DNA of 64,000 nucleotides from the NCBI RefSeq assembly GCF_964036645.1, contig NZ_OZ038525.1, forward strand, positions 3,848,001 to 3,912,000, written 5' to 3'. Origin of the DNA: Tenacibaculum sp. 190524A02b (GTDB lineage Bacteria; Bacteroidota; Bacteroidia; Flavobacteriales; Flavobacteriaceae). This document shows, piece after piece, positions 44,266 to 54,142 of this stretch (its first letter is position 1; each line of letters opens with the position of its first letter). The notes beneath the pieces are model-generated. The model worked only from the letters and a program-made list of their open reading frames with translations, did not search any database and was not told the origin of the DNA. The position numbers and the translations under genes were made by a program.

Positions 44266-44303
44266 AGTTTTTAGTATTTTACACTCAAAACAAAAAGGCT
44301 TTA

Positions 44304-45512
44304 GTGAATATTCTATTCTGTAATAAAAATGCGCCCAATGCTCGTTATTTTTCATCGGTAACTACTATTCCCGATACCGTTTTTAAGGAGTTAAAGTGTA
44401 GTGATAATCTTTATTTTAGTTCACAATATTTACATGCGCTTGAAAAAAACAATCCGCAAATAACATTTTTCTACATTGTGCTGTTCAATAATGATGAACA
44501 AGCTATTGGTTTTTCTACTATTCAAGTTATTGATTTTTTTATTGATGATGTTCAAAGTGGAAAAGAAACTATTTTACAAAAAGTAAAATGCTTAGGTAGA
44601 AAACTAAGGTTAATTTCTCCTGAAATTCCCTTTAAAATACTCACTTGTGGCAATACATTTGTAACTGGTGAACATGGAATTTTTCTTCGTCAAGATCAAA
44701 ACAAAAAAGCAGTTTTACAGCAGTTTGTGAAAGCATTGATTCACTTTGTAAATACACACACTACGCTAAAAAATACGGTAGACGCTTTTATGATAAAAGA
44801 TTTTATTAAAGAATCTTTATTTATTACGGATGAGTTACACAATGCTGGCTATTATTCATTTAAAGTTGATCCAAACATGACATTAACTATTGATGAAGAC
44901 TGGATTGCTTTTAAGGATTACTTAGCGGCTATGAAAACAAAATTCCGAGTGAAAGCTAAAAAGGCCTTGAAACAAAGTAATACTTTAAAAGTAGATGATA
45001 TTTCTATAGAAGATATAGATACTTTATTGCCATCTATGACTAAATTGTATAAAACTGTTGCAGATAAAGCTAGTTTTAATTTAGGAGATTTTAATAGTGA
45101 AACTTATAAAAGTTTAAAGGCTAATTTACAAGATAAATACATTTTAAAAGGCTATTGGTTAAACGGTAAGTTGGTTGGTTTTTTATCAGGTATTATTAAT
45201 CAAAATACCTTAGATGCGCATTTTGTTGGTATTGATTATACTAAGAATAGGCAATATGCCATTTACCAACGTATGTTGTATGATTATGTAGATGTAGCCA
45301 TTTCAAAAAAACTTCAGGTAGTGAATTTTGGTAGAACTGCCAGTGAAATTAAAAGTTCAATTGGTGCTATACCACAAGAAATGACTATTTACTTGCGCCA
45401 TAAAAAAACAATTCCAAATAAAATATTAAGTCTATTTTTAAATAGAATTGAACCTACTGAGTTTAAACAAAAATACCCTTTTAAAGATAAAAGTTTGATA
45501 GAAAAAGCATAA
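44304..45512 (+). CDS. GNAT/FemAB-fold acyltransferase family protein
   Basis: A 402-aa protein starting at GTG. The C-terminal half has the GNAT-like layout: KTKFRVKAKKALK near residue 215, the strand KGYWLNGKLVGFLSG near 290, AHFVGIDYTKN near 310, and VNFGRTASEIKSSIGA near 345. This resembles the uncharacterised acyltransferases related to peptidoglycan or wax/acyl transferases in Flavobacteria. It sits 38 bp after the PepSY gene and 8 bp before tesB, so it is likely in one operon with a thioesterase. The acyl donor and acceptor are unknown. Confidence 0.7.
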   Translation: MNILFCNKNAPNARYFSSVTTIPDTVFKELKCSDNLYFSSQYLHALEKNNPQITFFYIVLFNNDEQAIGFSTIQVIDFFIDDVQSGKETILQKVKCLGRKLRLISPEIPFKILTCGNTFVTGEHGIFLRQDQNKKAVLQQFVKALIHFVNTHTTLKNTVDAFMIKDFIKESLFITDELHNAGYYSFKVDPNMTLTIDEDWIAFKDYLAAMKTKFRVKAKKALKQSNTLKVDDISIEDIDTLLPSMTKLYKTVADKASFNLGDFNSETYKSLKANLQDKYILKGYWLNGKLVGFLSGIINQNTLDAHFVGIDYTKNRQYAIYQRMLYDYVDVAISKKLQVVNFGRTASEIKSSIGAIPQEMTIYLRHKKTIPNKILSLFLNRIEPTEFKQKYPFKDKSLIEKA

Positions 45513-45520
45513 CTAACAAA

Positions 45521-46387
45521 ATGAAAGACACACAAGAACTACTAAAAATTCTTACGTTAACAGATATTGGTAATGGTAATTTTAACGGTGTAAGTAAAGA
45601 CATAGGAAGCCCTAATGTATTTGGAGGTCAGGTATTAGCACAGGCGTTAAATGCAGCTTATAGAACCATTCCTCAAGAGCGTATTTTACACTCCTTACAT
45701 TCTTACTTTTTAGAAGCAGGTAATTTGGAAATTCCAATAACCTATAATGTACAAACGATTAGAGATGGTGGTAGCTTTTCTACCCGAAGAGTAACGGCAC
45801 ATCAAAACGATAAAACTATTTTTATTTTAGCTTGTTCATTTCATAAAAAAGAAGAAGGGCATGAGCATCAAATGCCAATTAAAAAAGAGATTAAGCAACC
45901 TGAGGAGTTATTTAGTTGGACAGATATGCTGGATCAATTTGGAGCTTTTTTACCAAAAAAAATGAAAGCTTTTTTGAGTATTGAACGTCCTATTGATTTT
46001 AAGCCTGTTCAAATCGTGAATCCTTTAGATCAAGAAGATTTACCTCCAGTTGTAGATGTATGGTTTAAGCTAAAAGGAGACGCAAATGGCTTAGAATTGC
46101 CTATAAAGCAACAATTATTAACCTATATTTCGGATTATAATATTTTAACGGCTTGTTTGTACCCTAATGCTAGTAAGGCTCACTTTGGGAATACACAAAT
46201 GGCTAGTTTGGATCATTCCATGTGGTTTTATAGAGATTTTGATTATACTGACTGGATGCTATTTTCTATAGAAAGTCCTAATTCTTTTGGAGCTCGTGGT
46301 TTTGCTTGCGGAAATATTTATACAAGAGATGGTAAGTTAGTTGCTTCTGTGGCACAAGAAGGACTTATGCGTCCTATGAGAAAATAA
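45521..46387 (+). CDS. tesB: Acyl-CoA thioesterase II
   Basis: A 288-aa double-hotdog thioesterase. VFGGQVLAQALNAA near residue 28 and the first-half RDGGSFSTRRVTA are family hallmarks. The second half has the catalytic Asp in SLDHSMWFYRD near 227 and the Gln in VASVAQEGLMR at the end, as in TesB. It hydrolyses acyl-CoA to free fatty acid and CoA. It lies 8 bp after the GNAT-fold gene and ends at a shared bidirectional terminator. Confidence 0.93.
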   Translation: MKDTQELLKILTLTDIGNGNFNGVSKDIGSPNVFGGQVLAQALNAAYRTIPQERILHSLHSYFLEAGNLEIPITYNVQTIRDGGSFSTRRVTAHQNDKTIFILACSFHKKEEGHEHQMPIKKEIKQPEELFSWTDMLDQFGAFLPKKMKAFLSIERPIDFKPVQIVNPLDQEDLPPVVDVWFKLKGDANGLELPIKQQLLTYISDYNILTACLYPNASKAHFGNTQMASLDHSMWFYRDFDYTDWMLFSIESPNSFGARGFACGNIYTRDGKLVASVAQEGLMRPMRK

Positions 46388-46421
46388 TACCATTTTAAAC
46401 ATAAATTTATTCAATTAGATT

Positions 46422-46449
46422 GCCTTGATTTTAGTTCAAGGCTTTTTTA
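46422..46449. terminator. Terminator between convergent tesB and YhhN-like genes
   Basis: Stem GCCTTGA / TCAAGGC with a short loop and six T on the plus strand. The leftward gene ends at 46447 inside it. Confidence 0.8.
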
Positions 46450-47100
46450 TTTAATTCTTTTTTCTATTATCAAGGATCTACAGATTAAATATCTAGCAAC
46501 ATAATAAATAGAAGTATAAATGATTACATAAAGTATTTGGTACTCTAAAAATTTATTAAATGCCATGAGTATATCACAAAATATAATTAAGAAAATTCCA
46601 AATAAGAAGTGTTTATTTTCTTTATTCATTTTGTTCAGATAGTTTAAAAATGCAAATAAAATAGCTAAGGTATTAGATACTCCTAATAGAATAAACGTGT
46701 ATGATATTTGTTCTACGTAAGGTTTAAGCATCACATAAAAAATAACAAAAACTAATAAACAGACTGTAAAGTAGAACAAAAGTGTTTTTAATTTGGTTTG
46801 AAACAGTGCTCTTCTTGCTATTATTATGTATAAAATTTTATTTACAAAAAGTAAAGCTGCAGCAACAATTAAAAAGTCATCTTCAAAAATAAAAAAGGCA
46901 TCAGAAGCTATTGAGCACAACAAAACTAAAACATACCAATAATTTATTTTTTGAGTCTCACTTAAATATAAAAAAGATAAAAAGGTTAATGCAAACAATT
47001 TTAGAATTAACTCCGTCATGGAGTCATTGTCTATGAAAAATAAAGACAATATGGAAGCTATAAAATAAAGTAAAGTATATGTGTTAATTTTTGCTAGCAT
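46447..47100 (-). CDS. YhhN/TMEM86-like integral membrane protein
   Basis: A 217-aa protein of about seven or eight membrane helices. CSIASDAFFIF near residue 62 and FCDILMAFNKF near 172 fit the paired D-containing motifs of the YhhN family, whose animal members are lysoplasmalogenases. Bacterial members mostly have no proven role. It is monocistronic, with terminators on both sides. Confidence 0.75.
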   Translation of the reverse strand: MLAKINTYTLLYFIASILSLFFIDNDSMTELILKLFALTFLSFLYLSETQKINYWYVLVLLCSIASDAFFIFEDDFLIVAAALLFVNKILYIIIARRALFQTKLKTLLFYFTVCLLVFVIFYVMLKPYVEQISYTFILLGVSNTLAILFAFLNYLNKMNKENKHFLFGIFLIIFCDILMAFNKFLEYQILYVIIYTSIYYVARYLICRSLIIEKRIK

Positions 47101-47161
47101 AGAAGTAAATATAAAATATTTTAATCATGAAATAAATTATATTACTATGTTTTACAGTGTA

Positions 47162-47203
47162 AAAGAAAAATACCCAATAAAAACTTATAGGGTATTTTTC
47201 TTT
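47162..47203. terminator. Terminator after DUF3857 operon
   Basis: A perfect 14-bp stem (AAAGAAAAATACCC / GGGTATTTTTCTTT) has a 14-nt loop. It is A/T-rich on both sides and able to work in both directions. It lies just past the leftward gene ending at 47220. Confidence 0.85.
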
Positions 47204-47219
47204 ATGCTTTTTAAAATTG

Positions 47220-49187
47220 TTAGCTTTTTACAAGTACTATTTTCTCATTTTGTTTAGCTACTAATTGCTTATAAAAGCCCTTGAGGGTTACATAATGTTC
47301 AGGTGATATTATGTTTGAATTCATTTGTAACGTACATAATGCTTTTACCTTTCCGTTTGCTTGTGAAATTTGAAATTTAAATACTCCTAAGTTGTCAGGC
47401 AAAGCAATACCTAAAGCTTCTGGAACAGATTCTACTTTATAACCTTTAGGAATACTTATGGTTACTGTATGTTTGTCTTGCCATGGCATGATAAAATCAA
47501 CTGGAAAATTTCTTTCGTTAGATTTAAAAGGGTTTTCTTTCTCAGCTAAAAATAATAGCGGATTAATGTATAATTTACCATTAATTTCTTCAACAAAATC
47601 TTCACCTTCAAACTTATAAGAACGTACAACGTTCTTACTTAAATCTTCTTTGTTTAATATCTTGAAACCTTCTGTTTCTATATTATTGTCATCTTCTATT
47701 TCACTAATAAGATCTTCTTCTTTTTTAACATTATTCCTTTGTCTATATAACATAGAACCATGATTAGTTAAGGTAGTTCTTAGCATTCCATTAACAGTTG
47801 TGTCATCATTTATTTTTACAAATAATGTATTTATTTTCTTAGCATGTACTTCTGGAGTTAAGTTTATCCATGCAGATTTTCCGTCTTTTAAAATTTCTCT
47901 ACCATTCCAATTTAAACAACGAACAGGTAACATATTTGGTGTAGCATATTTTTCAGTGGCATCCAATAAAATGTACGTTTGATTTGGGAAATTCACCTTG
48001 CTTATTACATAATTAAATCCATTGCTAGTTGGAAATAGTGGAATTCCGTGGCTTCTTGTACTTACTAATACAGGATTTGCGTCTAAACCAGCTTCGCGTA
48101 ACATTGCTGTTAGTATTAAGTTAATTTCTGCCACGTTTCCTACGCCATCTTTATAAGCTCTTTTTACACCTTCATCAACATACTTACTATTATATTCATT
48201 CCATTTTACTTTGCTTTTAACAAAATTGAAGACAGCAATAACTTTTTCCAAACCATTAGCTGCGTCTTTTGTTACCACAGCCAAATCATCTTTAAAATAA
48301 CTCGTTTTATCTAACTGTCCACCAAAGCTTGACGATTTATATATTTGTTTACTTAAATCTTCCCATGATGTAGAGTAGTTCTTAAACATTGAATTAGGAA
48401 ATCTGGTGCCAGACAACTCAAATTCTATTCCTCCTCTATAATTATTGATGTTACCACAATAAGGTTCACTGTCATCTACAGACGGAATATTAGATTGTGT
48501 AAAAGAATATGTCTTAGCCGTATAATCCATTTTTCTATCATACCCTCCAAAGTTTATAGTTCCTCTTTTAGCAGATTCTCTCAAAGGTACGCTATAATAT
48601 CCTTTAGATCGCTTGTTGAACATGTAATATTCAGGAATTTCAACTTTAGCTTCTAGTCTATTTACTGGAATTCCATATTGAAAATACAATGTTTTAATAT
48701 AATAACTTGGAGAGGTAGATTTATATTTAAAATCAATTACAGTTCCTTCTTTTATTTCAGGAAATGTAATTTTCTTCTGCCCTCTATACTTATTCAAACG
48801 CTCATCAAAAATGTCTTTTTTATTTAATTTTTGTTTGGTTATTTCTCCATCAACTAAATTAAATGTATACGCTTTTACATTTGTTATTTTCTCCTGTTCA
48901 CCTGATTTTGGTTTGTAATAATTAATTTTTTTAGTAGCATACTTAAAACCTTCTTGGGTGTAAATCTTAATTCGCTCCTGTACCTCAGTTATTAACATAA
49001 AACCTTTGTTAGAATCGTATTCAAAATAGGTTCTTCTTTTTTTGTACAAATAAGCAGCATCTGCATTGGGTTCTATAGGATGTGCTTTCTCTTCTAATTC
49101 TTCTTTACTTACTTTTCCAAATTTAATTTCTTGGGAAATAGCTACTGTATGAATAAATACAATAGACCAGATTAATAGTTTTTTCAT
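47220..49187 (-). CDS. DUF3857/transglutaminase-fold exported protein lacking catalytic residues
   Basis: I start this at the ATG at 49187, which gives signal peptide MKKLLIWSIVFIHTVAISQ. The frame extends 40 codons further upstream but into an unlikely N-terminus that overlaps the preceding gene. The N-terminal DUF3857-like half is followed by a transglutaminase-like core. At the position where active members have G-D-C, this protein reads GVGNVAEINLILTAMLREAG, so the nucleophilic Cys is absent, and the usual His is Asn in NGFNYVISKV. The Asp in LLDATEKY is kept. It is probably a pseudoenzyme. The preceding gene, 100 bp upstream, encodes a complete version, and the two probably act as a pair in the periplasm. 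Confidence 0.88.
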   Translation of the reverse strand: MKKLLIWSIVFIHTVAISQEIKFGKVSKEELEEKAHPIEPNADAAYLYKKRRTYFEYDSNKGFMLITEVQERIKIYTQEGFKYATKKINYYKPKSGEQEKITNVKAYTFNLVDGEITKQKLNKKDIFDERLNKYRGQKKITFPEIKEGTVIDFKYKSTSPSYYIKTLYFQYGIPVNRLEAKVEIPEYYMFNKRSKGYYSVPLRESAKRGTINFGGYDRKMDYTAKTYSFTQSNIPSVDDSEPYCGNINNYRGGIEFELSGTRFPNSMFKNYSTSWEDLSKQIYKSSSFGGQLDKTSYFKDDLAVVTKDAANGLEKVIAVFNFVKSKVKWNEYNSKYVDEGVKRAYKDGVGNVAEINLILTAMLREAGLDANPVLVSTRSHGIPLFPTSNGFNYVISKVNFPNQTYILLDATEKYATPNMLPVRCLNWNGREILKDGKSAWINLTPEVHAKKINTLFVKINDDTTVNGMLRTTLTNHGSMLYRQRNNVKKEEDLISEIEDDNNIETEGFKILNKEDLSKNVVRSYKFEGEDFVEEINGKLYINPLLFLAEKENPFKSNERNFPVDFIMPWQDKHTVTISIPKGYKVESVPEALGIALPDNLGVFKFQISQANGKVKALCTLQMNSNIISPEHYVTLKGFYKQLVAKQNEKIVLVKS

Positions 49188-49287
49188 GTTTTTTATTTTA
49201 CTTAATATCATATAACAACCTTTGACATTTAAAATAATCACTAAAATCAGTATGGTAATTATTTTAAATAGAATGGTTTCATAACTT

Positions 49288-51198
49288 TTATTGTTTTTGT
49301 AGTTCAATTCTTAAGTTATCGTATCTAGCAACACTTTTTATAAATTTTCTATAGGGTTTATAATCTTCCTTTGGATATACTCCTTCATTTAAAGAAAATT
49401 TTCTGTTGTAAGAAATAGTGTTTTCATCTACTTTATTAAAGGTAACTGTATAGCTTCCAAATTTGTTTTTAATTTCCTTTTTTGGTGGTAATAAATCTGT
49501 TGAAAAACCTTTAGGAAGCTTTATCGTATACGTATCTGTATCTTCAAAACTTTGATGAATTTTTAATGGTCTTTTACGGTTTCTATATCGTTTGGGAATG
49601 TTAGTTGTTTTATTTAGTAAGTTAACTCTAAACAAATAACTTGTTTCATTAACCGTAGCATAACTATTAACATTAACAAACAAGTCTTCTGTAAATTCAA
49701 TAGCTTCCTTATCATTACTTAATTGGATATTAGATAACTCAAGGTTGTTATTATAGTCCCAAACATATGATTTATAGTACTTGTTTAGTTCCTTTTCAGT
49801 ATAACCTTCTATGTGGTATTTGTCATTATATTGAACACCATACGAAGTTCTTTTTACAGAAGCTCCAACGGAACCATTTTCATTTAAAGTAATGGTTGCT
49901 TTAATATCTTGTTGATTGTTCTTGTTGTACTTTGGTGTTCTTTTAATGACACCACCATCAGGAGTAATTACTAATACATCTCTATCGTCTGTAAAATTAC
50001 CTAAGAAACCAAATGGTGTAGTTTGACTGGTACATTCCAACCAAATATCTTCTCCGTTGTTAGGCACATTCAAAATCATATGATTTCCTTGCATTGAGGT
50101 AAAGTTCTTATCTATATTTCTTTTATTTTTAGCATAAATAATAACATGATGAGATTCAATTCCTACAGCATCTAACAATGCCTTAGTGTAGTTTGTTAAG
50201 CCCTTACAATCTCCATAACTCACTTCATCTACTTTATTAGCAGAAATAGGTTCCCAACCGCCAATATCTACTTGAACACTTATGTAACGTGTTTTACTTT
50301 GTACAAACTCATATATTTTTTTTACTTTTTCCCTTGAGTCATTAATGTCTTTTATTAAGTCTTTTGCTTTAGCTACTGTTGCAGGACTCAACATAGCTCT
50401 ACCTTTTAATAACTTTTCATACATCCATTTCCCAAACTCTTTCCAGTTTTTAGCAGTTCCTTTTACCCCTTTTAAAGCAAATACGTCAAATGCAATAGTT
50501 AAATTAGGGACAAATTCATTAAAACTTATCGTTCTTTCTTCATATTTGATGGCTGGTTGATTAGCTATTCCATAACTAATACTAGTCTCATTAGTAGTGT
50601 TTTTTATAGCATAACCATCAAAATTCTTTTCTCTTTTTCTATAAGAAATATTTAATGGGTTATGTATTTCATAAATACTTTTTTCTACAGAAACATTATA
50701 ACTTTCTACAGGAAACCATGAAGGAATAAATGCCGTAGATGCATTTTTATATTCCCATTCTAAAACTACAGTATAAGGATATGAAGTTGGTGTATATTCT
50801 AAATACTTTACTCTAGAGTCTGAATATAAAGTTCCTCCATCTACAGCACTTACATCTTGAAAATCACTTTTAGAATATTTCTCTATCCTCTTTCCTGTAC
50901 TACTATAAATAGCCGCATTTAATTTGGAAATTTTGGTGTCTTCATTATAATGTAAATAGGCATTTACATGCTTTTTGCCTAACTTGTTTAAAACAGTAAT
51001 TACTCTTTTCTGTTTAACAATCATTTTATCTACTCCTAGCACCTCTATTGTTTTCTTGTTATAACGTATAATAGCATCTGCATTTTCTTTTAAAGTTTCA
51101 GAAAATAAAGTAGCCGAAAAATCTGTTGGCTCTTGTGCTAAAATAATTGTTGAAAATAATGAGAAAACAATAGCAATTGTTTGTTTTATAAGTCTCAT
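49288..51198 (-). CDS. DUF3857 and transglutaminase-like exported protein
   Basis: A 636-aa protein with signal peptide MRLIKQTIAIVFSLFSTIILAQ. The N-terminal 250 residues form a DUF3857 region. The transglutaminase-like core has the catalytic Cys in VSYGDCKGLTNYTKALL near residue 330 and the His in QGNHMILNV near 372, followed by the acidic residue in IWLECTSQ. This family is common in Bacteroidota and is thought to be periplasmic or surface-exposed. The substrate is unknown. It is the first gene of a two-gene unit with the Cys-less relative downstream. Confidence 0.9.
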   Translation of the reverse strand: MRLIKQTIAIVFSLFSTIILAQEPTDFSATLFSETLKENADAIIRYNKKTIEVLGVDKMIVKQKRVITVLNKLGKKHVNAYLHYNEDTKISKLNAAIYSSTGKRIEKYSKSDFQDVSAVDGGTLYSDSRVKYLEYTPTSYPYTVVLEWEYKNASTAFIPSWFPVESYNVSVEKSIYEIHNPLNISYRKREKNFDGYAIKNTTNETSISYGIANQPAIKYEERTISFNEFVPNLTIAFDVFALKGVKGTAKNWKEFGKWMYEKLLKGRAMLSPATVAKAKDLIKDINDSREKVKKIYEFVQSKTRYISVQVDIGGWEPISANKVDEVSYGDCKGLTNYTKALLDAVGIESHHVIIYAKNKRNIDKNFTSMQGNHMILNVPNNGEDIWLECTSQTTPFGFLGNFTDDRDVLVITPDGGVIKRTPKYNKNNQQDIKATITLNENGSVGASVKRTSYGVQYNDKYHIEGYTEKELNKYYKSYVWDYNNNLELSNIQLSNDKEAIEFTEDLFVNVNSYATVNETSYLFRVNLLNKTTNIPKRYRNRKRPLKIHQSFEDTDTYTIKLPKGFSTDLLPPKKEIKNKFGSYTVTFNKVDENTISYNRKFSLNEGVYPKEDYKPYRKFIKSVARYDNLRIELQKQ

Positions 51199-51346
51199 GC
51201 AATTTAAAGTTTAAAAAATAACGCTGGCAAAATTAATGAAATTTTTTAAACATAAAAATGTTTTATGGAAAAATGTAGTTTTTTGTTTTTAAGCTGTTTA
51301 GGTGACTTATGTGGACGTCATCATCGTCGTTGAAAGCATTTTGAAA

Positions 51347-52447
51347 TTATATGATTTTTTGTTGTTTTTTATAAAAAGTATCGGCTTGTAGTTTTAATAA
51401 TGCTTCAGCTTTTTGTTTTTTGTAGTTGTACAGTTCTTCCTCTTCTTCTAGATCTTTATAAACCTTATTGTTAATGTTTTTATCTGTATATAATAACAAT
51501 TCTTGTTGAGAAGTTTGTTGTTTTATCCAAGTTATTACTGCTGCTTCTTGCTCTTCAAATTTATAATCATACTCACTTTTGGCACTAATAAGTTTTGTAA
51601 ATATTGGTGCAGTTTCAATAGCTAGAAATAGCAGGAATATAAAAAAAGAAGGTAACCAAGGCAGCTTTTGTAAAGCTTTAGTTCTTGCCATTAATCCATC
51701 AACACTACTAATTATAGGTTGAGTATCCGCCTCTTTTTGTTTTTGACTAGCTATTAATTCTTTTATTATGCTTTCTTTCTCTTTAATTTTTTCTGCATTT
51801 TTTTGTTTTAACTCATTCAATTCCAATAATGCTTTGTCATGTTTTTCTCTTTTTTCTTTATAAACAGGTCCTTTTCCTAACAATTTAGTTCCTTTTCTAC
51901 CTTCAGCTTCTGCAATGTATGTTTCATATAATGCATTAACACTTGTTTCTTTTTCATTTATTTCATTTTTTAGCCCTTGAATTTCTGTTTGAAGTCCTTG
52001 AATTTCCGTTGAAAATTGCTTTGATATCTGCTCCTTGTTTTGAAGTGTCATTGCATTTTTTTCTTCTAATAACACTTGGTTTATTTCTTTTTCAAAAATT
52101 TTTAGTTCCAAAGGTTTTGAAATAACAATAGCAATAATAGTTGCTAGTAATAAACGTGGCACTACTTGAATAAACTCTGTACGAAAGTTTTCTTTTTTGC
52201 GTATGGTAGAAACTATAAATCTATCAAGGTTAAAAATTAATAAGCCCCAAACAAATCCAAAAAATATAGCTGAGTATATATTATCAAAAACAGTATACAG
52301 AGCATAACTTCCAGCAAGTGAAGCCATCAAAGCAGTAAAAAAAACGGTAGCACCTATGCCAACGTATTTATTTTGTTCTCCATTAGAACATTTTTTTATA
52401 ATATCTAAATCTACTCCCGAACAAATAAGAAAAAACTGTTTCAACAT
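51347..52447 (-). CDS. DUF4407 membrane protein with coiled coil
   Basis: A 366-aa protein. It begins LKQFFLICSGVDLDIIKKC, then has two membrane helices (about 28-75) with LIFNLDRFIVSTIRKK after the second, and a third near 95-112. A long charged coiled coil runs from about 120 to 245, followed by another helix (LPWLPSFFIFLLFLAIETAPIF region, near 265-285). This is the DUF4407 pattern. The function is unknown. It is monocistronic, between two leftward units. Confidence 0.85.
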   Translation of the reverse strand: MLKQFFLICSGVDLDIIKKCSNGEQNKYVGIGATVFFTALMASLAGSYALYTVFDNIYSAIFFGFVWGLLIFNLDRFIVSTIRKKENFRTEFIQVVPRLLLATIIAIVISKPLELKIFEKEINQVLLEEKNAMTLQNKEQISKQFSTEIQGLQTEIQGLKNEINEKETSVNALYETYIAEAEGRKGTKLLGKGPVYKEKREKHDKALLELNELKQKNAEKIKEKESIIKELIASQKQKEADTQPIISSVDGLMARTKALQKLPWLPSFFIFLLFLAIETAPIFTKLISAKSEYDYKFEEQEAAVITWIKQQTSQQELLLYTDKNINNKVYKDLEEEEELYNYKKQKAEALLKLQADTFYKKQQKII

Positions 52448-52481
52448 ATATATAAGAACGATTGTTTTAAATAAATGTTAC

Positions 52482-52512
52482 AAAAAAAGCCTCATTAGAT
52501 GAGACTTTTTTT
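52482..52512. terminator. Terminator after M56 peptidase gene
   Basis: A7-G-c-CTCAT paired with ATGAG-a-C-T7 around TAG, with one mismatch. It is symmetric and can work in both directions, and lies downstream of the leftward gene ending at 52596. Confidence 0.8.
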
Positions 52513-52595
52513 AAATTAATAGAGAACTTTGTTAGAAAGTTTTGTAATAAATATTAACTTGATTATACGTGTTTTAAATACGTGATAGTTAATTT

Positions 52596-53672
52596 TTATT
52601 TACTTTCTTTTTTACATTCAGGTGGAGGAATACATGTTTTTTCTCCTTTTGCTACCATTGGAGCTTTTGGTGGTGGTGGACACTCAGGAAAAGATACTGC
52701 TCCTTTTTTCTGATTGTCATCCATTTTAGCATATAAACACTCCATACGCTTTAACTCGGTTAATTTTACAACCTTTTTGTTTTTAGGTTGCTCATTATAC
52801 TTTGTAGCTAAAACATTAAACTCTGTTATTTCTTTTTTACTTGCTTTCTGAGCCTGAACTCTTTCTGCAAAAAGAAAAGTAAAACCAGCCACTAACGGAA
52901 TAACCGCTAGTTTTTTTAATAAAACTTTGTTCTTTGAACTTTGTAAAGTCATCATAACTAAACGTTTTTTTGTTAATGAATAATTGAAATTACTGGCCAA
53001 GTAATAATTGTTGTTCCATGCAGCTTTACTTAATAATAAATGCTGATATTCGGAAATATTTTTATGGGAATCAATCACTTTACTATCCGCTAGGAATTCG
53101 TGATTTAATCGTATACATTTTTTTAAGAAATAAAATATGGGGTTAAACCAAAATAGTATGAGTAAAATTTCAATTAGAACTATATCTATGGTATGTTTCT
53201 GTTTAACATGTGTTAACTCATGTGTCAATAATTCTTTTTCTATTCTTTTTTTCTCAAACTCTTCTTTATTGATAAATATATAGTTCCAAAATGTAAATGG
53301 AAGTATCGGTTTTTCTACTAATACTAAAGTGGTGTTTTGATATGAAATCTGTTCATTTTCATTTGCCATTTTTACCATTGAACTGGCATTTTTAATGAAT
53401 CGTATTAATAATAACATTGATATTATTAAACTAAAGATTAGTAAATAACTTTTCCAATTACTTTCTGATAAATTTTTTGTGTAAACACTAGTTTCTATAG
53501 GTTTATCTGAAATGATAGTGATTGTAAATAATGGAGCTAAAAAAGAAAAAGCGACAGCCCCCAACAAATAAAATCTATTGAATTGATGCATTTTTTCTCT
53601 CTCTAAAAGAAAATAATAGAATGCCAGTAATAAAAGAAGGCATGTTGTAGATTTGAGTAAATATAAAATCAT
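52596..53672 (-). CDS. BlaR1/MecR1-like M56 family membrane metallopeptidase
   Basis: A 358-aa protein with membrane helices at about 5-20, 35-53 and 88-108, then the zinc motif HELTH in LLTHELTHVKQKH near residue 150, and a further helix just after. It has no penicillin-binding sensor domain. The C-terminus is short and proline/cysteine-rich (PPPPKAP; CIPPPECKKE). It overlaps the repressor gene by 4 bp (ATGA type), forming the usual repressor-sensor pair. In such systems the peptidase inactivates the repressor after sensing a signal. Without the sensor domain the signal here is unknown and need not be a beta-lactam. Confidence 0.9.
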   Translation of the reverse strand: MILYLLKSTTCLLLLLAFYYFLLEREKMHQFNRFYLLGAVAFSFLAPLFTITIISDKPIETSVYTKNLSESNWKSYLLIFSLIISMLLLIRFIKNASSMVKMANENEQISYQNTTLVLVEKPILPFTFWNYIFINKEEFEKKRIEKELLTHELTHVKQKHTIDIVLIEILLILFWFNPIFYFLKKCIRLNHEFLADSKVIDSHKNISEYQHLLLSKAAWNNNYYLASNFNYSLTKKRLVMMTLQSSKNKVLLKKLAVIPLVAGFTFLFAERVQAQKASKKEITEFNVLATKYNEQPKNKKVVKLTELKRMECLYAKMDDNQKKGAVSFPECPPPPKAPMVAKGEKTCIPPPECKKESK

Positions 53673-54040
53673 TTCTTTTGTTTTTCTATTTGACTATCAA
53701 TTAACTTTTTTAAATCTTCCAATTCTGAAACAGAAAGATTGGTTTCTGAGGTAAAAAAGGAAGCAAATTGACTTGCTGAATTGTTAAAAAACTTTTTTAT
53801 CAAACCATTAACATGTGTAGAAAAGTAATCAGATTTTTTAACTAAAGGAAAATACTCTCTCGTTTTTCCATGTAACGTATAATCTACAAAACCCTTATCT
53901 CTCATTCTTTTTAATAATGTAGCAACAGTAGTAGTAGCTGGTTTTGGATCAGGAAATAGCTCTAGCAAATTTTTCATATAAGCCTTTTCTAATTTCCATA
54001 GGTATTGCATTACTTGTTCTTCTGTCTTAGATAATTGCAT
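53669..54040 (-). CDS. BlaI/MecI-type transcriptional repressor
   Basis: A 123-aa winged-helix repressor. MQLSKTEEQVMQYLWKLEKAY, the TTTVATLLKRMRDKGFV recognition region near residues 37-53, and HGKTREYFPL in the wing match the family. Two copies of its expected operator lie directly upstream, so it should repress its own operon and possibly the divergent one. Confidence 0.93.
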   Translation of the reverse strand: MQLSKTEEQVMQYLWKLEKAYMKNLLELFPDPKPATTTVATLLKRMRDKGFVDYTLHGKTREYFPLVKKSDYFSTHVNGLIKKFFNNSASQFASFFTSETNLSVSELEDLKKLIDSQIEKQKK

Positions 54041-54067
54041 GTTTGTAGCTCTATAATTATTTTTGCT

Positions 54068-54107
54068 CTACAAATGTAGAGATATTTTTTATATTCTACA
54101 AATGTAG
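54068..54107. promoter_or_regulatory. Two BlaI-type operators
   Basis: Two perfect copies of CTACAAATGTAG at 54068-54079 and 54096-54107, 28 bp apart. The core TACA-N2-TGTA is the known BlaI/MecI box. They lie between the leftward repressor gene (start 54040) and the rightward gene starting at 54143, so they can control both. Confidence 0.85.
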
Positions 54108-54142
54108 AGTTGAAAAATAGTACTTTTGAAAAAAAATATAAC

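Noticed and set aside
49188..49307. 40-codon N-terminal extension of the second DUF3857 protein
   Set aside because: It overlaps the preceding gene and places a second hydrophobic stretch before a perfect signal peptide at the internal ATG.
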